Translations under genes and position numbers: made by a program | In this document: positions 46,015-57,519 of the stretch, piece after piece | How positions within the stretch are numbered: the stretch's first letter is position 1 | Layout of the letters: each line of letters starts with the position of its first letter | The notes under the pieces: model-generated | Databases searched by the model: none | What the model was told of the DNA's origin: nothing | The model's input: the letters and a program-made list of their open reading frames with translations, nothing else | Origin: Panax quinquefolius | Taxonomy: Eukaryota; Streptophyta; Magnoliopsida; Apiales; Araliaceae | Length of the DNA stretch: 64,000 nt | Assembly: GCA_020205615.1 (NCBI GenBank) | Contig: CM035162.1 | Coordinates: 48,020,076 to 48,084,075 of the forward strand | Reading direction: 5' to 3'

Positions 46015-46678
46015 TGTGACGCCCCCAAAATTATAACCAAACTTACCACAAACGTCTCATAACAGACTCTTTATATACATCAAGGATTGAATAAATATTA
46101 CCACAAATTATTTTATTTTTAATCAACACATATTTAATCTTTCAACAATTATTAATCATTTATAACTTGTCGTCTCAATTATTGATTTAATAATATAACA
46201 TATTATACAGATGATACTGTGACAATAATTGAATCAATAATATAAGAGATATGATCGCGGCAATTCTCGTGAGTAATAATTGAGTATAATTTGAGTGACT
46301 TCTCACGTAAGCATCAATAATCAATACCTTGTGCTACTATGCAACCACGCGTATTACTGTACTTTTACTACCGGGTAGTTTAACAGTTTTAACGGTAACA
46401 CCTCCGCCGTTATTTTTATAGAAAGATAATTTTGTCGTTTTCTAACTACGACAATACTTTTCGTTAATGGGCTCCACCAATGATTGAGTAGTCGTGCGAA
46501 TATTCCCCGATAAAAAGAATATTCCCCGACCAAACGAATATTTTATAACAACTTGCTTACTTTGCAAAATTTATAAATATTACCCACAACTATAACATTA
46601 TATCAAATTTATTCAATAATATTCAAAAATAATATTTATAGAAAATTCATCTTTATTTATAAAAGTTGGGGTCTTACA
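46015..46678 (-). repeat. 5' LTR of the Tekay element
   Basis: 664 bp. Aligns with 40508-41178 end to end with scattered differences, most clustered at the position of 40735-40790. Confidence 0.95.
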
Positions 46679-49600
46679 GTCTGAGTTGAACCCAACACAA
46701 ATCTGACATCCCGATGGTTTAGTCGGACTTTTATCGAGTCTAAGTTCAATTAAACTTTGTATAAACGCTTAACCATTATCTAAGATAATTTATTAACAGT
46801 CGAAATATTTTTCATAAGCTCGTAATAATTTTCAGATAATTATTATCATTTATCATGAATTTTCCATTATTAATATCATTTTTAAATGAATTAAATACCA
46901 CATAATTCTTTTATCATTAATATTTATTTATTATCAAATATTAATGAAATACATGTCATAATATTATAATATATTTTATAATATCACAAAGTATTTTTAA
47001 TACTTTAAAATCATATTTATATGATTTTAAACACTTAAATCCATTATCCGATTATTACTTTTAATATTAAAATATTACTATTTTCATGACAAAATATCAA
47101 AAGTTATATTTTATAACTTCAAATATTTTTATAACACTTAAATCATTTTTATATGATTTTTAAAACATTAATTCTATTTTCCTTAATTTATTTAATATAT
47201 TTAGTAAATAAACTAATTATCATTAATATTAATTAATAAATGAAATTCATCACAAAATATTAAAACTCACTTTGAAAATATCTTTAAATATTTTCTTATA
47301 CCATGATATTATTTTTCATGATTTTTCATGTATAAAAATCATTTTTAAATAATTTATTTAATATTATAATTAAATAAATTAAATACCATTTATAGTCCAA
47401 AATATTAAATATTTTATGAAATATACTCTAAATAATTAAAAACTATTTTTCGGACTTTAAAATAATTTTTCGTAATTTATTTTGTATTTTTAATAATTAA
47501 AACCATTTAATTCGATTTATTTAATTAAAATAATTATTTTAAGTAATTAAATGTCGTTATAGGGGCTTTAGGCGACAAATCGTCAAGCTAAATGTGTTCT
47601 TGGTGTTCTTGAGCAAGAACCCAGAAACTCAAAGTCAGTTGCGAGGTTACTACTTTAACCATTAATAGATCTATGATCGAGTTTATTTTAAATTGGGCTG
47701 GTAAATTGTCTTGTTATTGTACTATAATTGTAATACTATGATTATCAAGCAATATCATGGCCATCCAACAACAAATCAAAAGATCTAAGTCTCCAAACAA
47801 TCGATAAGATCATTTCTTCATTTCGGGTTTTCCGAAAATGGAGAACGATCGAGAAAATCTATATATTCAACTTCTTATATCTTACAATTTGGACTTTCAA
47901 TTTAAGTTATCAAGGTCCAAACATATAAAGAAGATGTAAGGGTATAACAACATGCTATCATTTTAGTCTAAGAGCATAACACATGGAAGATCCATGCTAG
48001 TCAAACCATGCCAGAAATTTCACTCATGAAGATTTACGGTTTTCAAAATCTCTGAAAACAAAATTTTAACCAACCCTACTTTGACCCATCCTATTTTTGA
48101 TTCAGTGTATTATCTGGGAGTTATAGAAGCATTAATGGGTAGTCTACATGTCAGTCTACATATAGATAACAACAACATGGCCTAAAGCATTACAAGCAGC
48201 AAGATCCGAGGCCATCAAAATGCATGTCAGACTTTCTGGGTTTCTGGGTTTGCCCAGATTTCCAGAAATTATGCTCGGTCAACACCTTTTGACCACATAT
48301 ATCTTTCACTATACACATGTTCTGGACTTGATACAAGTTCCAGATTAAATATCATACAACATACTACAAGTATAAACTCTTAAAACACAAAAACAATAAA
48401 CATGAAATGATCTATAAGCTTTGACTTTTGCTTGTCAGACCATAAAAATTTCTCTTGGACAGTTTTGAAAATCTTGATTTTCGTGCCTCTAGATGTTATA
48501 GATCCATGATCAATCAACCCAGATCACTTATTAACTGTAAGACCCCAGCTTATTATAAATAAAATTGAATTTTCTCTATTTATTAACTTGAAATAATATG
48601 GAGTTAATTTGATATAATACTTTGGTTATGGGTGAAATGTGAAAATTTTGCAAAATAAGCAAGTGGTTATAAAATATTCATTGTTGTCAGGGAATATTCG
48701 TTTGGTCGTGGAATATTCTTGTTGTCGGGGAATATTCGTACGACGATGCAGCCATTTGTGGGCCCCATAATAGAATAGCTGTCGGATGAAGAAAATGACA
48801 AGTTTGAGTTGTTATAAATAACGGCGTAATTGTTACCAGATTAACAATCATTGGAATACCGGTGGTTAAAATACGATGTCTGGCGCTGGTTTGCACAAGA
48901 GAGCACATGGTATTGCACAATATTGATTAATTATTGATCCTTACGTAAGAAGGCACTACTCAATAATTGTTACAGTAGTTACTGTTCAATATTTTATTTT
49001 ATTGATTCAATAATTGATGCGTTGATATTTTATATTATTGTTGTTTCAATAATTGTCACTACACAGTATTTTCCATTATCATATCAATAATTCATATTAT
49101 TTGAATAATATTATTAGATAGCATTATTGGCAATGTCTAGAAAGTTACATCGAGGAGATGTTTGGTCACCTAATTGCGTGCGATGAGAGAAATCCTTATT
49201 GAAACCCCTTCTTCTTGAACTACCTGGTTGTCATAAATGTGATTCTATAATATTATTTGTGAATAATTAATTATTGATTCATATGATAAGGAAATATTTA
49301 TTTTATGTGGATATAAATGTTAGATATATTTATTGTGGTTAAAAATGAAGGAGTTAATGTTGAGGTGTTTTATCAAGATTTTTGTCGAATGGAGATATTA
49401 AAATTAAACCAAGGTTTTTGAGATATATTACGTGAGTTATAATTTTTAATCCGACCGTTGGATCGTTGTGATTTTTGGATATGTTATACATATATAAGTT
49501 GAGTATATGTCCACAAATTTTGAACCGTTAAAAAGGAGCGTATGATTTGTTATGAATTTTAAGAGGTGACTGATTCGGAAATTAGGTTTATAAATGATTT

Positions 49601-49726
49601 TGGTGGAAAATTCTAGAATTGAGTGGACCCCACTTTTGGTTGGTGAGAAATGTGCTGGAATTTTTATTCAAATGTGGTGGGTGGGAATAGTAGCAGGTCA
49701 AGTCTGCTTCGGCATGCTAACATTTT

Positions 49727-49740
49727 CCTATAAATAGAGG
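49727..49740 (+). promoter_or_regulatory. TATA box of the solo LTR
   Basis: CCTATAAATAGAGG, followed by a block conserved with the sister LTR (AATTGAAAATCACACCAGAAAC). Confidence 0.75.
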
Positions 49741-50013
49741 GCTAAGTTAGAATTGAAAATCACACCAGAAACATAAGCTTTCTCTCTTTCTCTCTTTATA
49801 TTATCGAGCGTATTCTTGTGAGTATTTTGATACTTTGAGTGTTGCTATACGGTGCAAGTTCCTTCAGTACTATATCTAGTATTCCAATCAGAAGTATTAT
49901 CTTTTTGAGGTAAGGGGTGTTATTTTCTTTGTAAGTGATATTATTTCTTTAATATCATTATACCGAAATATTGGTTGGAACTTTTTATCAAATTTGGAAC
50001 TTTTCATGTTGGG

Positions 50014-50096
50014 GTTACTATTCATGAGTTACTATTCACGAGTTACTATTTATGAGTTACTATTCACGAGTTACTATTCACGAGTACTATTCACGA
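50014..50096 (+). repeat. 14-bp minisatellite GTTACTATTCACGA, six copies
   Basis: Six adjacent copies with one or two changes each; more scattered ACTATTCACGA copies lie at 50143-50180. A shorter cluster is in the sister LTR (3966-4040). Confidence 0.95.
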
Positions 50097-50433
50097 ATCA
50101 TGATGATTTTTCTTGTGGAATTTCTATCTTTTGGTGTCGGAGTTACTATTCACGATACTGCACACTATTCACGAATCAAAGACTATTCATTCATAAAAAA
50201 ATGAAATTTTCTTCTTTTTATCCAAGGTGTCTATTATGGTTACTATCTTTGATTGTATCCATGTTTTGATCTTTATTTTGAATTCTGCTTCAAAATTGGT
50301 TATTATGAAGTATTTTTGAATTTGAATAAACTGTAATATGAATACCTACTATTTGATCTTTTATCTCCCTGGATTCGTTTTCTTTAAGATATTTTTCATC
50401 ATCCTCAGTCCTAAATGATGATCTTACTGAATA

Positions 50434-50615
50434 TCTTTGGCTTTTGTAGTGCAAAGATGAATGATTAATTGATGAATATCTTTGGCTGTGGTGCAAAGAT
50501 GAATGATTACCTAATGAATATCTTTGGCCGTAGTGCAAAGATGAGCAGTGTTGAGATGAACATGACCAACTGGTGATACAAATGAATATCTTTGGCTGTC
50601 TTCGCAAAGATGAAT
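50434..50615 (+). repeat. four hairpin repeats
   Basis: Unit GAATATCTTTGGCNGTNGTGCAAAGATGAA; each contains ATCTTTG and CAAAGAT as inverted arms. Three copies in the sister LTR at 3596-3745. Confidence 0.9.
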
Positions 50616-51470
50616 ATTTGATTCAAGATGTATATTGATTGATGTTACAGGGATAAAATATTGATGATGAACTTTTAAATCTTAGAAGATAGTTGAATTC
50701 TTTCTCTACCTGACTCTTCTAATGGATTGCTTATTCCGCTGCAGTTGTTGATCTAAAACTTGTTGTCTATTATATTTTATCAGATTTTTCCCTGTTGAAG
50801 ACTAATGATAATTTGTTGTATATTATCTTAGTCAGAATATATTCTTATTGGGCTAGTTGAGCTCACCATTTCTTTCACTGTTCTCTTCAGGAAATGAGAA
50901 TATAGCTGGGACTAGTCGGGGAATGGATTGACGGTCCAAATGGTTGCATTAGCAGTCCTCACTATTCTGTGAAATAGCGTATCAATAATTGTAATGAGGA
51001 CTCCTTTTGAGTTTTTATACTCTCTATTAGACAATAGTTGTATTCAAACTCACAGTATATGTGTTGTCGTATTTTGCACGACAATTGTATTACTGAAGTT
51101 GTATTTGTTTTTGTACCATATATTTGGCGACTCAGAATGGGTTGGGTTGAATGAACCTATTTTGGGGGCGCCACATTAACACCCTCTAACACTACTTTAA
51201 ATAATCAATTACAACATCTAACATAAAACACATGGATTTCAAAAATTAGGGTTTATACCTCTTGAGACTTTGATTTTTGATTCTGATCCTAGTGATATGT
51301 TCTTGGAAAGCTAGATAATGGTATTAGCTTATCTTCTCACTCATTCTCACTCCCCATCTCGAAAATTATAGAGAGAGAAGGTCTTGGAGAAAAATTAAAT
51401 TAAAGTATGCATTTTCTCTTTCTTAATCTATATAAAGGGCATGATTCAATGTATATTGGCTGTCAAAAGG

Positions 51471-52623
51471 AACTACAAAAAAATGGGGCTTCAGCAACAA
51501 CCGATTTTCATTGCTAAAAGTGCCAAATTTCGTTGCAAAAGGGTTTTGGCAAAGACTTTACTGTCGTTGCGTCTTTCGCTACGCAATGAGCGTTGCTAAT
51601 TGTTCCGCAACGAACGTTTTTTTTTCGTTGCCAAAAGTAATACATTTTGCAATGAAATTTGGCTTTCGTATAGAGACATCGATCCTTTAGCAAAAAAATT
51701 TATTGTTGCAGAATACTTAAAATTTCGTTGCTAAAAACCCCATTTCGTTGCAAAAGCATGCTAATTGGCAACGAAATGAACTCTCTTTTTTTTTGCAACA
51801 ACCATGCATTTTCATTGCAATTGACACCATTTTGCAACGATATTTTTCGTTGCAGTAAATAATGAAAATTGTTGCCTAAGTTTGCTTTCGTTGCGGAATG
51901 TAAACTTTTTAGCAACGATTTTCGTTCTTGATATATTATTTAGCGGTGACATTATCTTTGAATCAAAGAATCGAAAATATTTATTGTTGACTATTTTTCA
52001 ATAGCAACGAAAGTCGCCGATTAACAGCGACATTATATTATATGTCGCCGCTTTATATATGTGCAACAAAAGTTAATATGATTTGCAACGATAAAAAATG
52101 TTGCCTTTTATTTTAGTATTAGCAACAATATCCTCTCCGTTGTTATTAGGTTAATTTTTTGTTGCCAAATATTATATTTTTAATGCCATTAGCAACGAAA
52201 ATTTGTTGCTAAATGTATAAAAAATTGTTGCTATATTAAAACTTGTTCAAAGCTTTGATAACGAATAATATTGTTGCCCAATCAAAATTTGACATTCTTT
52301 TTGTGTACCTAATTGGCTCAATGTCACCATAGAAAATAATGACAAAAATACAAAAAACTAAAATATTATTAACTTAATAAAATCATCCACTACATAATCA
52401 TTAATTATCTTTACAATTAACAATCTAAGGCTACCACAGTTCTTCAATCAAAGTATATATCTACATATATAGAGAGAGTACACTTCATAATTTCGTCCAT
52501 TGTCTTCCGTAAACGTAGCACGGAAATTTGATACCCAGTATTGTAAGGCAGGTTATAGAAGCACTATTTCTGCACATATTTAAAAATAATAGCAAGTCAA
52601 GAAAATAAAGTAAATAGGTCACT
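51471..52623 (+). repeat. left terminal inverted repeat of the CACTA element
   Basis: Matches the reverse complement of 57520-58663 from the tip to about 52623 (GTAAATAGGTCAC), after which similarity stops. Confidence 0.9.
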
Positions 52624-55342
52624 AAAGGCACTTAGTGCCAAAATCAATACACAAAGATAATAGAGTTGCTACGTGGTACTAATGTACACCGTATTGCTCA
52701 TAAGAAGAAAAAGATAAATAGGCAATCACAATATCATTTGCTACAAATCATAATAGAAAAAGAACCTTCTGTACGACTATATGATTGCTCTGTTACAAGA
52801 AAAAATTTGAATCTTAATCGGTCATTTCATGAATAAATTTCAGTAATCATAGTGGTAAACATATTTTCTGTTACAAGACTTGTAGATTATTATATGTTAA
52901 CAACCACAAGCATCACACAATCTTAAATACCATCACACAATCTTAAATAACAATGTTTAGATTTCTATATAGAAAGGACAACAATTATAGAAAAGTTAAG
53001 GCTATTAGTCAATGTGGAAAACTTTTCTTGAGACGACAAATTTCCATACAGTATATGCCCCAAAGATGCTAGCTATAATCAAGAAATATCATTAATTCAT
53101 GGAGGGTGAAGGTAAAAGGCAACCTTCATTGTGTCATTGTGCGTGTTGTTTTTCCACTTATATATGGAATTTTATTCAGATATACTTGTGGCTGCTAGTC
53201 ATAATTGTATGAAACAAATCCTCCGACAGACGTTGTTAGCAAGAAATGATAGAATGTACTACGATGAGACTCAACCTACAAAAGCTAGTAGGTTATCTCA
53301 TTACTTGTGTTAGCTAGGTATTCATGTTATTACATCAATGCGGGTGGAATGGACTTGGTTAGTTTCGGTAGGAATCTAGCCTACAACACCCATATCCCCA
53401 CACGATTGAAAACCATAAAATTGCTAGCATAAGCTTGTAACTAATGGATCCGGCATTTTCCTCAACTTAACTGGGCATATAGTAATATATCACTCGGATC
53501 ACCAAAATGAGTTTTTAATAGTCGGACTTTATAAGGCTTTTATTTGCTTCTAACCTAACTAGACACTAATATAATCAACGACTTTGGATTAAGTGCACAA
53601 AAATTACTTGACGATAACAATAAAGGTAAATGGCTTGTACCAAATGACGTTATTCCATAGACTCCTTACCTTGTTCATTAATATGGGATAAGCGTGATTA
53701 AAGATCAACCATCTGAGTATCACCCCATATATTTCTCCGTGACTATATATACGGTGTTTTTGAAGGAAATCCAAGAGCGGTAAGGAACATTCCAACTTCC
53801 TTAAGAGTTAACAGCAATACCCTTTGGCTCTTTGTTCAAAGGAATCTATGTCTTTCACCTTCCAAAGATGCTGTGTGTTTTCTCTACATGTTCATAACAA
53901 AATTGAAATAGATCATTCTCACAAATTCTACAAGGAAAAAGGTACTTGTAAATTTGAATACAACATTTATTATTCATCATCCATAGAGACGTATTATACC
54001 TAATTGTGCGTAATTCATCGACTTTCGGGGATAAATCATGAGTGCATCCACTAAAAGCAAGCATGTCTTTCTCGTAACGCAAATGCAAAAGTAATGTAAG
54101 GACCATAAGATTTCATCCGATCCACCAATAACTACAAAATCAAAAGAAAAAGACTTTAATGATGGACACATATTGGCCTCAAGAAAGTTGTAGCCGTTCT
54201 AGAAATTAAACAAGCATTTCAACCAATCAATGACCTCAAAATATTATTGAACCGAATACCCCAGGTTACCAAATGTAAATTTGAGAAACAATAGTTCTAC
54301 GAGCTTATTGCATAGTTGGTGTTCACATTATCCAATATATTGATGTACCCAATCAAGAAATTTCAAATATTAATATCTCAAAGAAACAAAGTAAACAAGT
54401 TTAGAATGTTTGAAAGCGATTTTCATAGTAACACCTAGGTTCGAAACACATTATTGCATGAGCACGCAAGTACATACATTTGATACGTTTTGTTCATAAG
54501 GTCTTGATAACTTCTACGTGATATCTACATTATTACATAGAAGTGAAAAATCATATGTATCACACAAACATAAACTTTGAAGGTCGATCACTTAAGTTTT
54601 GTATTGTGCCTAAACTATGTCAATTGCCAAACAACCTTCTCGCAGAAAAGTTACTGTAAGTATTGAACTTGGTAGTGGAACTCATCTCTAGTTTTATTAT
54701 TTTCGGTCACAAGTGTTGTAGGATTGAAGCTAAGGTTCTTTCTATACTTGGAAAACCCAAATCCATGAGTTAGAAAAAGGAAAATGACAATAAGGTAAAG
54801 AGCCATTACGTAAGCAATCAACCCACAAAGCCTACATAAATTTCTCACAAAATAATGGGTTATAACTTAACAAAATGAAATGAAGAATGATGACAAATGA
54901 AAGTCATACCAACCTCAAGATCATCAAAAACAAGATTTATATCATCCAGTTAACATCTTCGTACTCAAGAAATCCAAAGAGAACATAACTTCTCTTGAAC
55001 AGCTCATCATTCCCGATATCTCCAATTGAAATCTCATTTGGTGATATGTGCTTATCAAGATCTCGGTGATATGTGCTTATCGAAGATTTGTGGATGTTTT
55101 GGGGATTGGTTTGAGCAAGTCGGAAGGATTCACAATCACACACCGGTTAAATACACTTCCGAACATCTTAGAAACAACAACATAGCTATCACATTGTATA
55201 TAACATAGCTCAATTTTTACTAAACGAGGGTGAGAGTGAAATAGGAGCAAATGAGTAATTTCTCATGTCGTTACAGCCTGTAGCGGCAGGGAGAAATCCA
55301 TTTCAATCCGTGTCATCTAATGTTGTGATCAACGGTATAGAT
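52624..55342 (-). other. CACTA interior, left part: unidentified, possibly captured sequence
   Basis: Several minus-strand frames of 60-83 codons lie here: 55143-54937, 54848-54651 (with a hydrophobic run AYVMALYLIVIFLFL), 54171-53977, 54106-53855 and 53795-53604. Segments such as ANMCPSLKSFSFDF and NEISIGDIGNDELFKRSYVLFGFL look protein-like, but I do not recognise a family. No transposase motif was seen. They could be exons of a captured gene or chance. Confidence 0.35.
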
Positions 55343-55832
55343 TATGGTTGTTGAAATAGTATCCGTGACAACCGATTGCCAAGAATGGAGGCCCATATAT
55401 ATATAGCCGTGTATATTTTATGTGTGCACAGTCTTTCAAAACTGCGTTGTTTTGGCATATTTGTTTTTGATTTCTGATTTGGGAGGAGAGAAGCTGTTTT
55501 TTTAATAAAAAAAAAATCTTCCAAAACGACATAGTTTTGGCAAATTATGCACAAATAAATTATATACAGCTGTGTATGACCATATTGCTCTATATATTAA
55601 CTTACCAAACTATAATTATTAACTTGTTACAGTTTTTTATTTAAAAAACTTAATTGCGATGTCGAGAGGCGGGAGTAATAGACAATATAATTTTGAAAAA
55701 AAAGAATTAAATATTCAATGTAAACTTTTGAATCAAATTATAGATTATAAACATTGCAAATTTTAAAGTGTATATATATATAGAGTTCTAATTCATGGCA
55801 ATCGGTTGTTAGGAGAACTATTCCAAAGAACC

Positions 55833-55833
<1 letters not shown>
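55343..55833. mobile_element. fold-back MITE-like element
   Basis: Ends 55343-55382 and 55787-55833 are inverted copies sharing GGCAATCGGTTGT and AATAGT blocks. A second inverted pair lies inside (55395-55455 and 55521-55585), with arms of about 60 bp around a 65-bp spacer. No ORF. No clear TSD because the right flank is a TA run. Confidence 0.55.

Positions 55834-55836
<3 letters not shown>

Positions 55837-55879
<43 letters not shown>
55837..55879. repeat. TA microsatellite
   Basis: About 20 TA units at the right edge of the fold-back element. Confidence 0.95.
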
Positions 55880-55882
<3 letters not shown>

Positions 55883-57246
55883 TGTTATAAATTTTGTACT
55901 TTCAAAATTTACTTGCGATAACAAATGAGGGAGGCAATAACAATGGATAATATAATTTTATTATTAAAATGTGTTAGGTTCGAATTAATTTAGAATTAAT
56001 GAACTATACTTTAAAATTCATTATTTTTTTTTCTTATTATATTTATAATTGTAATTAGAGCATTCATTTTAAAATTAAAATTTAGAATTTCAAAAATGAT
56101 GAAAAGTTATTTGAATTTTAATTTAGATTATTGATTATTTTATTTATTAAATTACAACATGTTATCTTCATGAGTTAAATGTTTATGTTATTTTACGATC
56201 TTTGTTTCATCATGTGTTTCACAAAGGCTAGTCGTTTTTAATTTTGCTTCTTCTTCTTTGTGGACCTCTTTTCTCTCTCATTTTTTTTATTTTAATTTTA
56301 AGAGTAGGGATGTTCCTTTGAAATTTTCTTATGATTTTTCTCCATAGTTTATGGGACCAGTTTGTCTTACCTTTCTATTCGATGAGACAACCTTCCATAG
56401 GTCGCTCCTAATATTTATATGTTCACATACGAGATGATCTAAGTGCCTTTTCCACTAGATTTGACATTCTAGTGGAGTCGAAAAAGGTGCTTAGGCAGGG
56501 TAATCAAATATTTATTTCAAAGGTTGGAAAGTGCCTAACGTCATTAGTGGAAAAAGCTTCTTGTGTGCTCTTCATTTGCCTCTCTTAATAAGATATAAGA
56601 TCAAATACATCAAAGTCTTTTCTCTCACGCTCTGACGTGGATCTTAAAATGAATTACTTCTTAAAATTATTTGTTTTTTTGTATTGATTTGATCTTCTGA
56701 TACTTTCGCAACATGAATTAGAAATGCTTAGTTAATCAGCTAAGACCCCAATTATTGAAGAATGTCTATGAATACATACGTGATTGCATATCATAGTTGT
56801 ACATAATTATAAGTTATACCAAGGTGACGATCATTTTGACCAAGTTACATGGACTGTCCAATGATCTTACAAATCGTATTTGTTAAAGTATGATACACAT
56901 TGTTGGGTCTAACTCTATCAGCTAATGATTTTAGAGCTTTTGGTAATTTGACATGATATCAGAATTCCAAGTTTGCAAGGTCTTGTAGTTCTTCTTAGTT
57001 GTAATTCGTTGCCTAATATAGCTAATGTGCAATTTGTATGGTTTGTGCAATTTGATTCACCTTAGCTTGTCGCTCAAAATGCACATTCGTGTTTCTCATT
57101 CTCTAACAAAATAAGATTTTAGAAGCAAATTGGTAACTTTGCAATATTTTGGTAATTGACATGAGTTTCTCATGCTCAAAATGCACATTGCCTTATTTTT
57201 GTTTTCCGGCCCTTTTTTTCATACTTGATACAATTTCTTACCAAAG
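55880..57246. other. CACTA interior, right part: AT-rich, non-coding
   Basis: No domain was recognised. It contains a strong hairpin at 56439-56494 (arms CTAAGTGCCTTTT-CACTAGA and TCTAGTG-AAAAAGGTGCTTAG). The stretch before 57247 may be captured intron of the aldolase gene; that is inference. Confidence 0.5.
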
Positions 57247-57377
57247 AATACTTATTTATGCACTTCCGGTGGTTGATGTATCTCTGTAGAGTATATCTGA
57301 GACAAGGTTGGAGAGCTAGCCAAAAGCATGGTCTAAAGCTTCACATTGATGGGGCCCAGATCTTTAATGCATCTGTT
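57247..57377 (+). pseudogene. captured threonine aldolase exon fragment
   Basis: Read in two frames this gives NTYLCTSGG-stop-CISVEYI-stop-DKVGELA and then KHGLKLHIDGAQIFNASV. It matches the plant L-threonine aldolase segment NTHANSGGRCLSVEYTDKVGELAKKHGLKLHIDGARIFNASV (known family sequence, recalled). That enzyme is PLP-dependent and cleaves threonine to glycine and acetaldehyde. The fragment is about 44 residues with two stops and one frameshift. AG precedes it at 57245-57246 and GTGAGTAAT follows at 57378, placed like splice sites, so genomic DNA, not cDNA, was captured. It lies just inside the right inverted repeat. Confidence 0.85.
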
Positions 57378-57519
57378 GTGAGTAATAAAAAGTTTCAAGG
57401 CTTTAGTTCTGTTACTTATGTGTTACTCTCTAAAATATATATTCTACCATATTTAAAATGTTCATTATATGTAGCGGTAGAGACAAAAGAGATGTTGCTT
57501 GATAAGTTTATGTAACTGG

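Larger units (their letters stand above)
40508..46678 (-). mobile_element. Tekay-lineage Ty3/gypsy element, complete outline
   Basis: Two LTRs of about 670 bp, primer site, gag, protease, RT, RNase H, integrase with chromodomain and polypurine tract, flanked by GTCTG at 40503-40507 and 46679-46683. Length 6.17 kb. LTRs differ by a moderate number of substitutions and small indels. All ORFs are broken by stops or frameshifts. Its LTRs share the first ~450 bp with the 2.5-kb LTRs at 3031-5490 and 48536-51175, but are about a quarter of the length. Confidence 0.95.
48536..51175 (+). mobile_element. Tekay-family solo LTR (2.64 kb)
   Basis: TGTAAGACCCC to GGGGGCGCCACA, flanked by TTAAC at 48531-48535 and 51176-51180. 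It is the plus-strand sister of the LTR at 3031-5490. No internal region follows, so it is a product of LTR-LTR recombination. Confidence 0.93.
39661..51470 (-). mobile_element. gypsy LTR inserted in Athila 2 gag, split by two elements
   Basis: Pieces: 39661-40507, 46684-48535 and 51181-51470 (about 3 kb). On the minus strand it ends CGGGGCCGTAACA at 39661, with GTGTG left of it. The last 650 bases match the plus-strand LTR at 1-921. A TATA-like TTTATATAGAT lies at 51427-51437. No coding domains were seen, so it is taken as a solo or truncated LTR. The true start is absent: it is cut at 51470 by the CACTA end. Its piece 46790-47540 is extremely AT-rich. Confidence 0.65.

Noticed and set aside
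46790..47540. Very AT-rich segment considered as a matrix-attachment or replication origin
   Set aside because: Nothing beyond base composition supports this; it is part of a split LTR.
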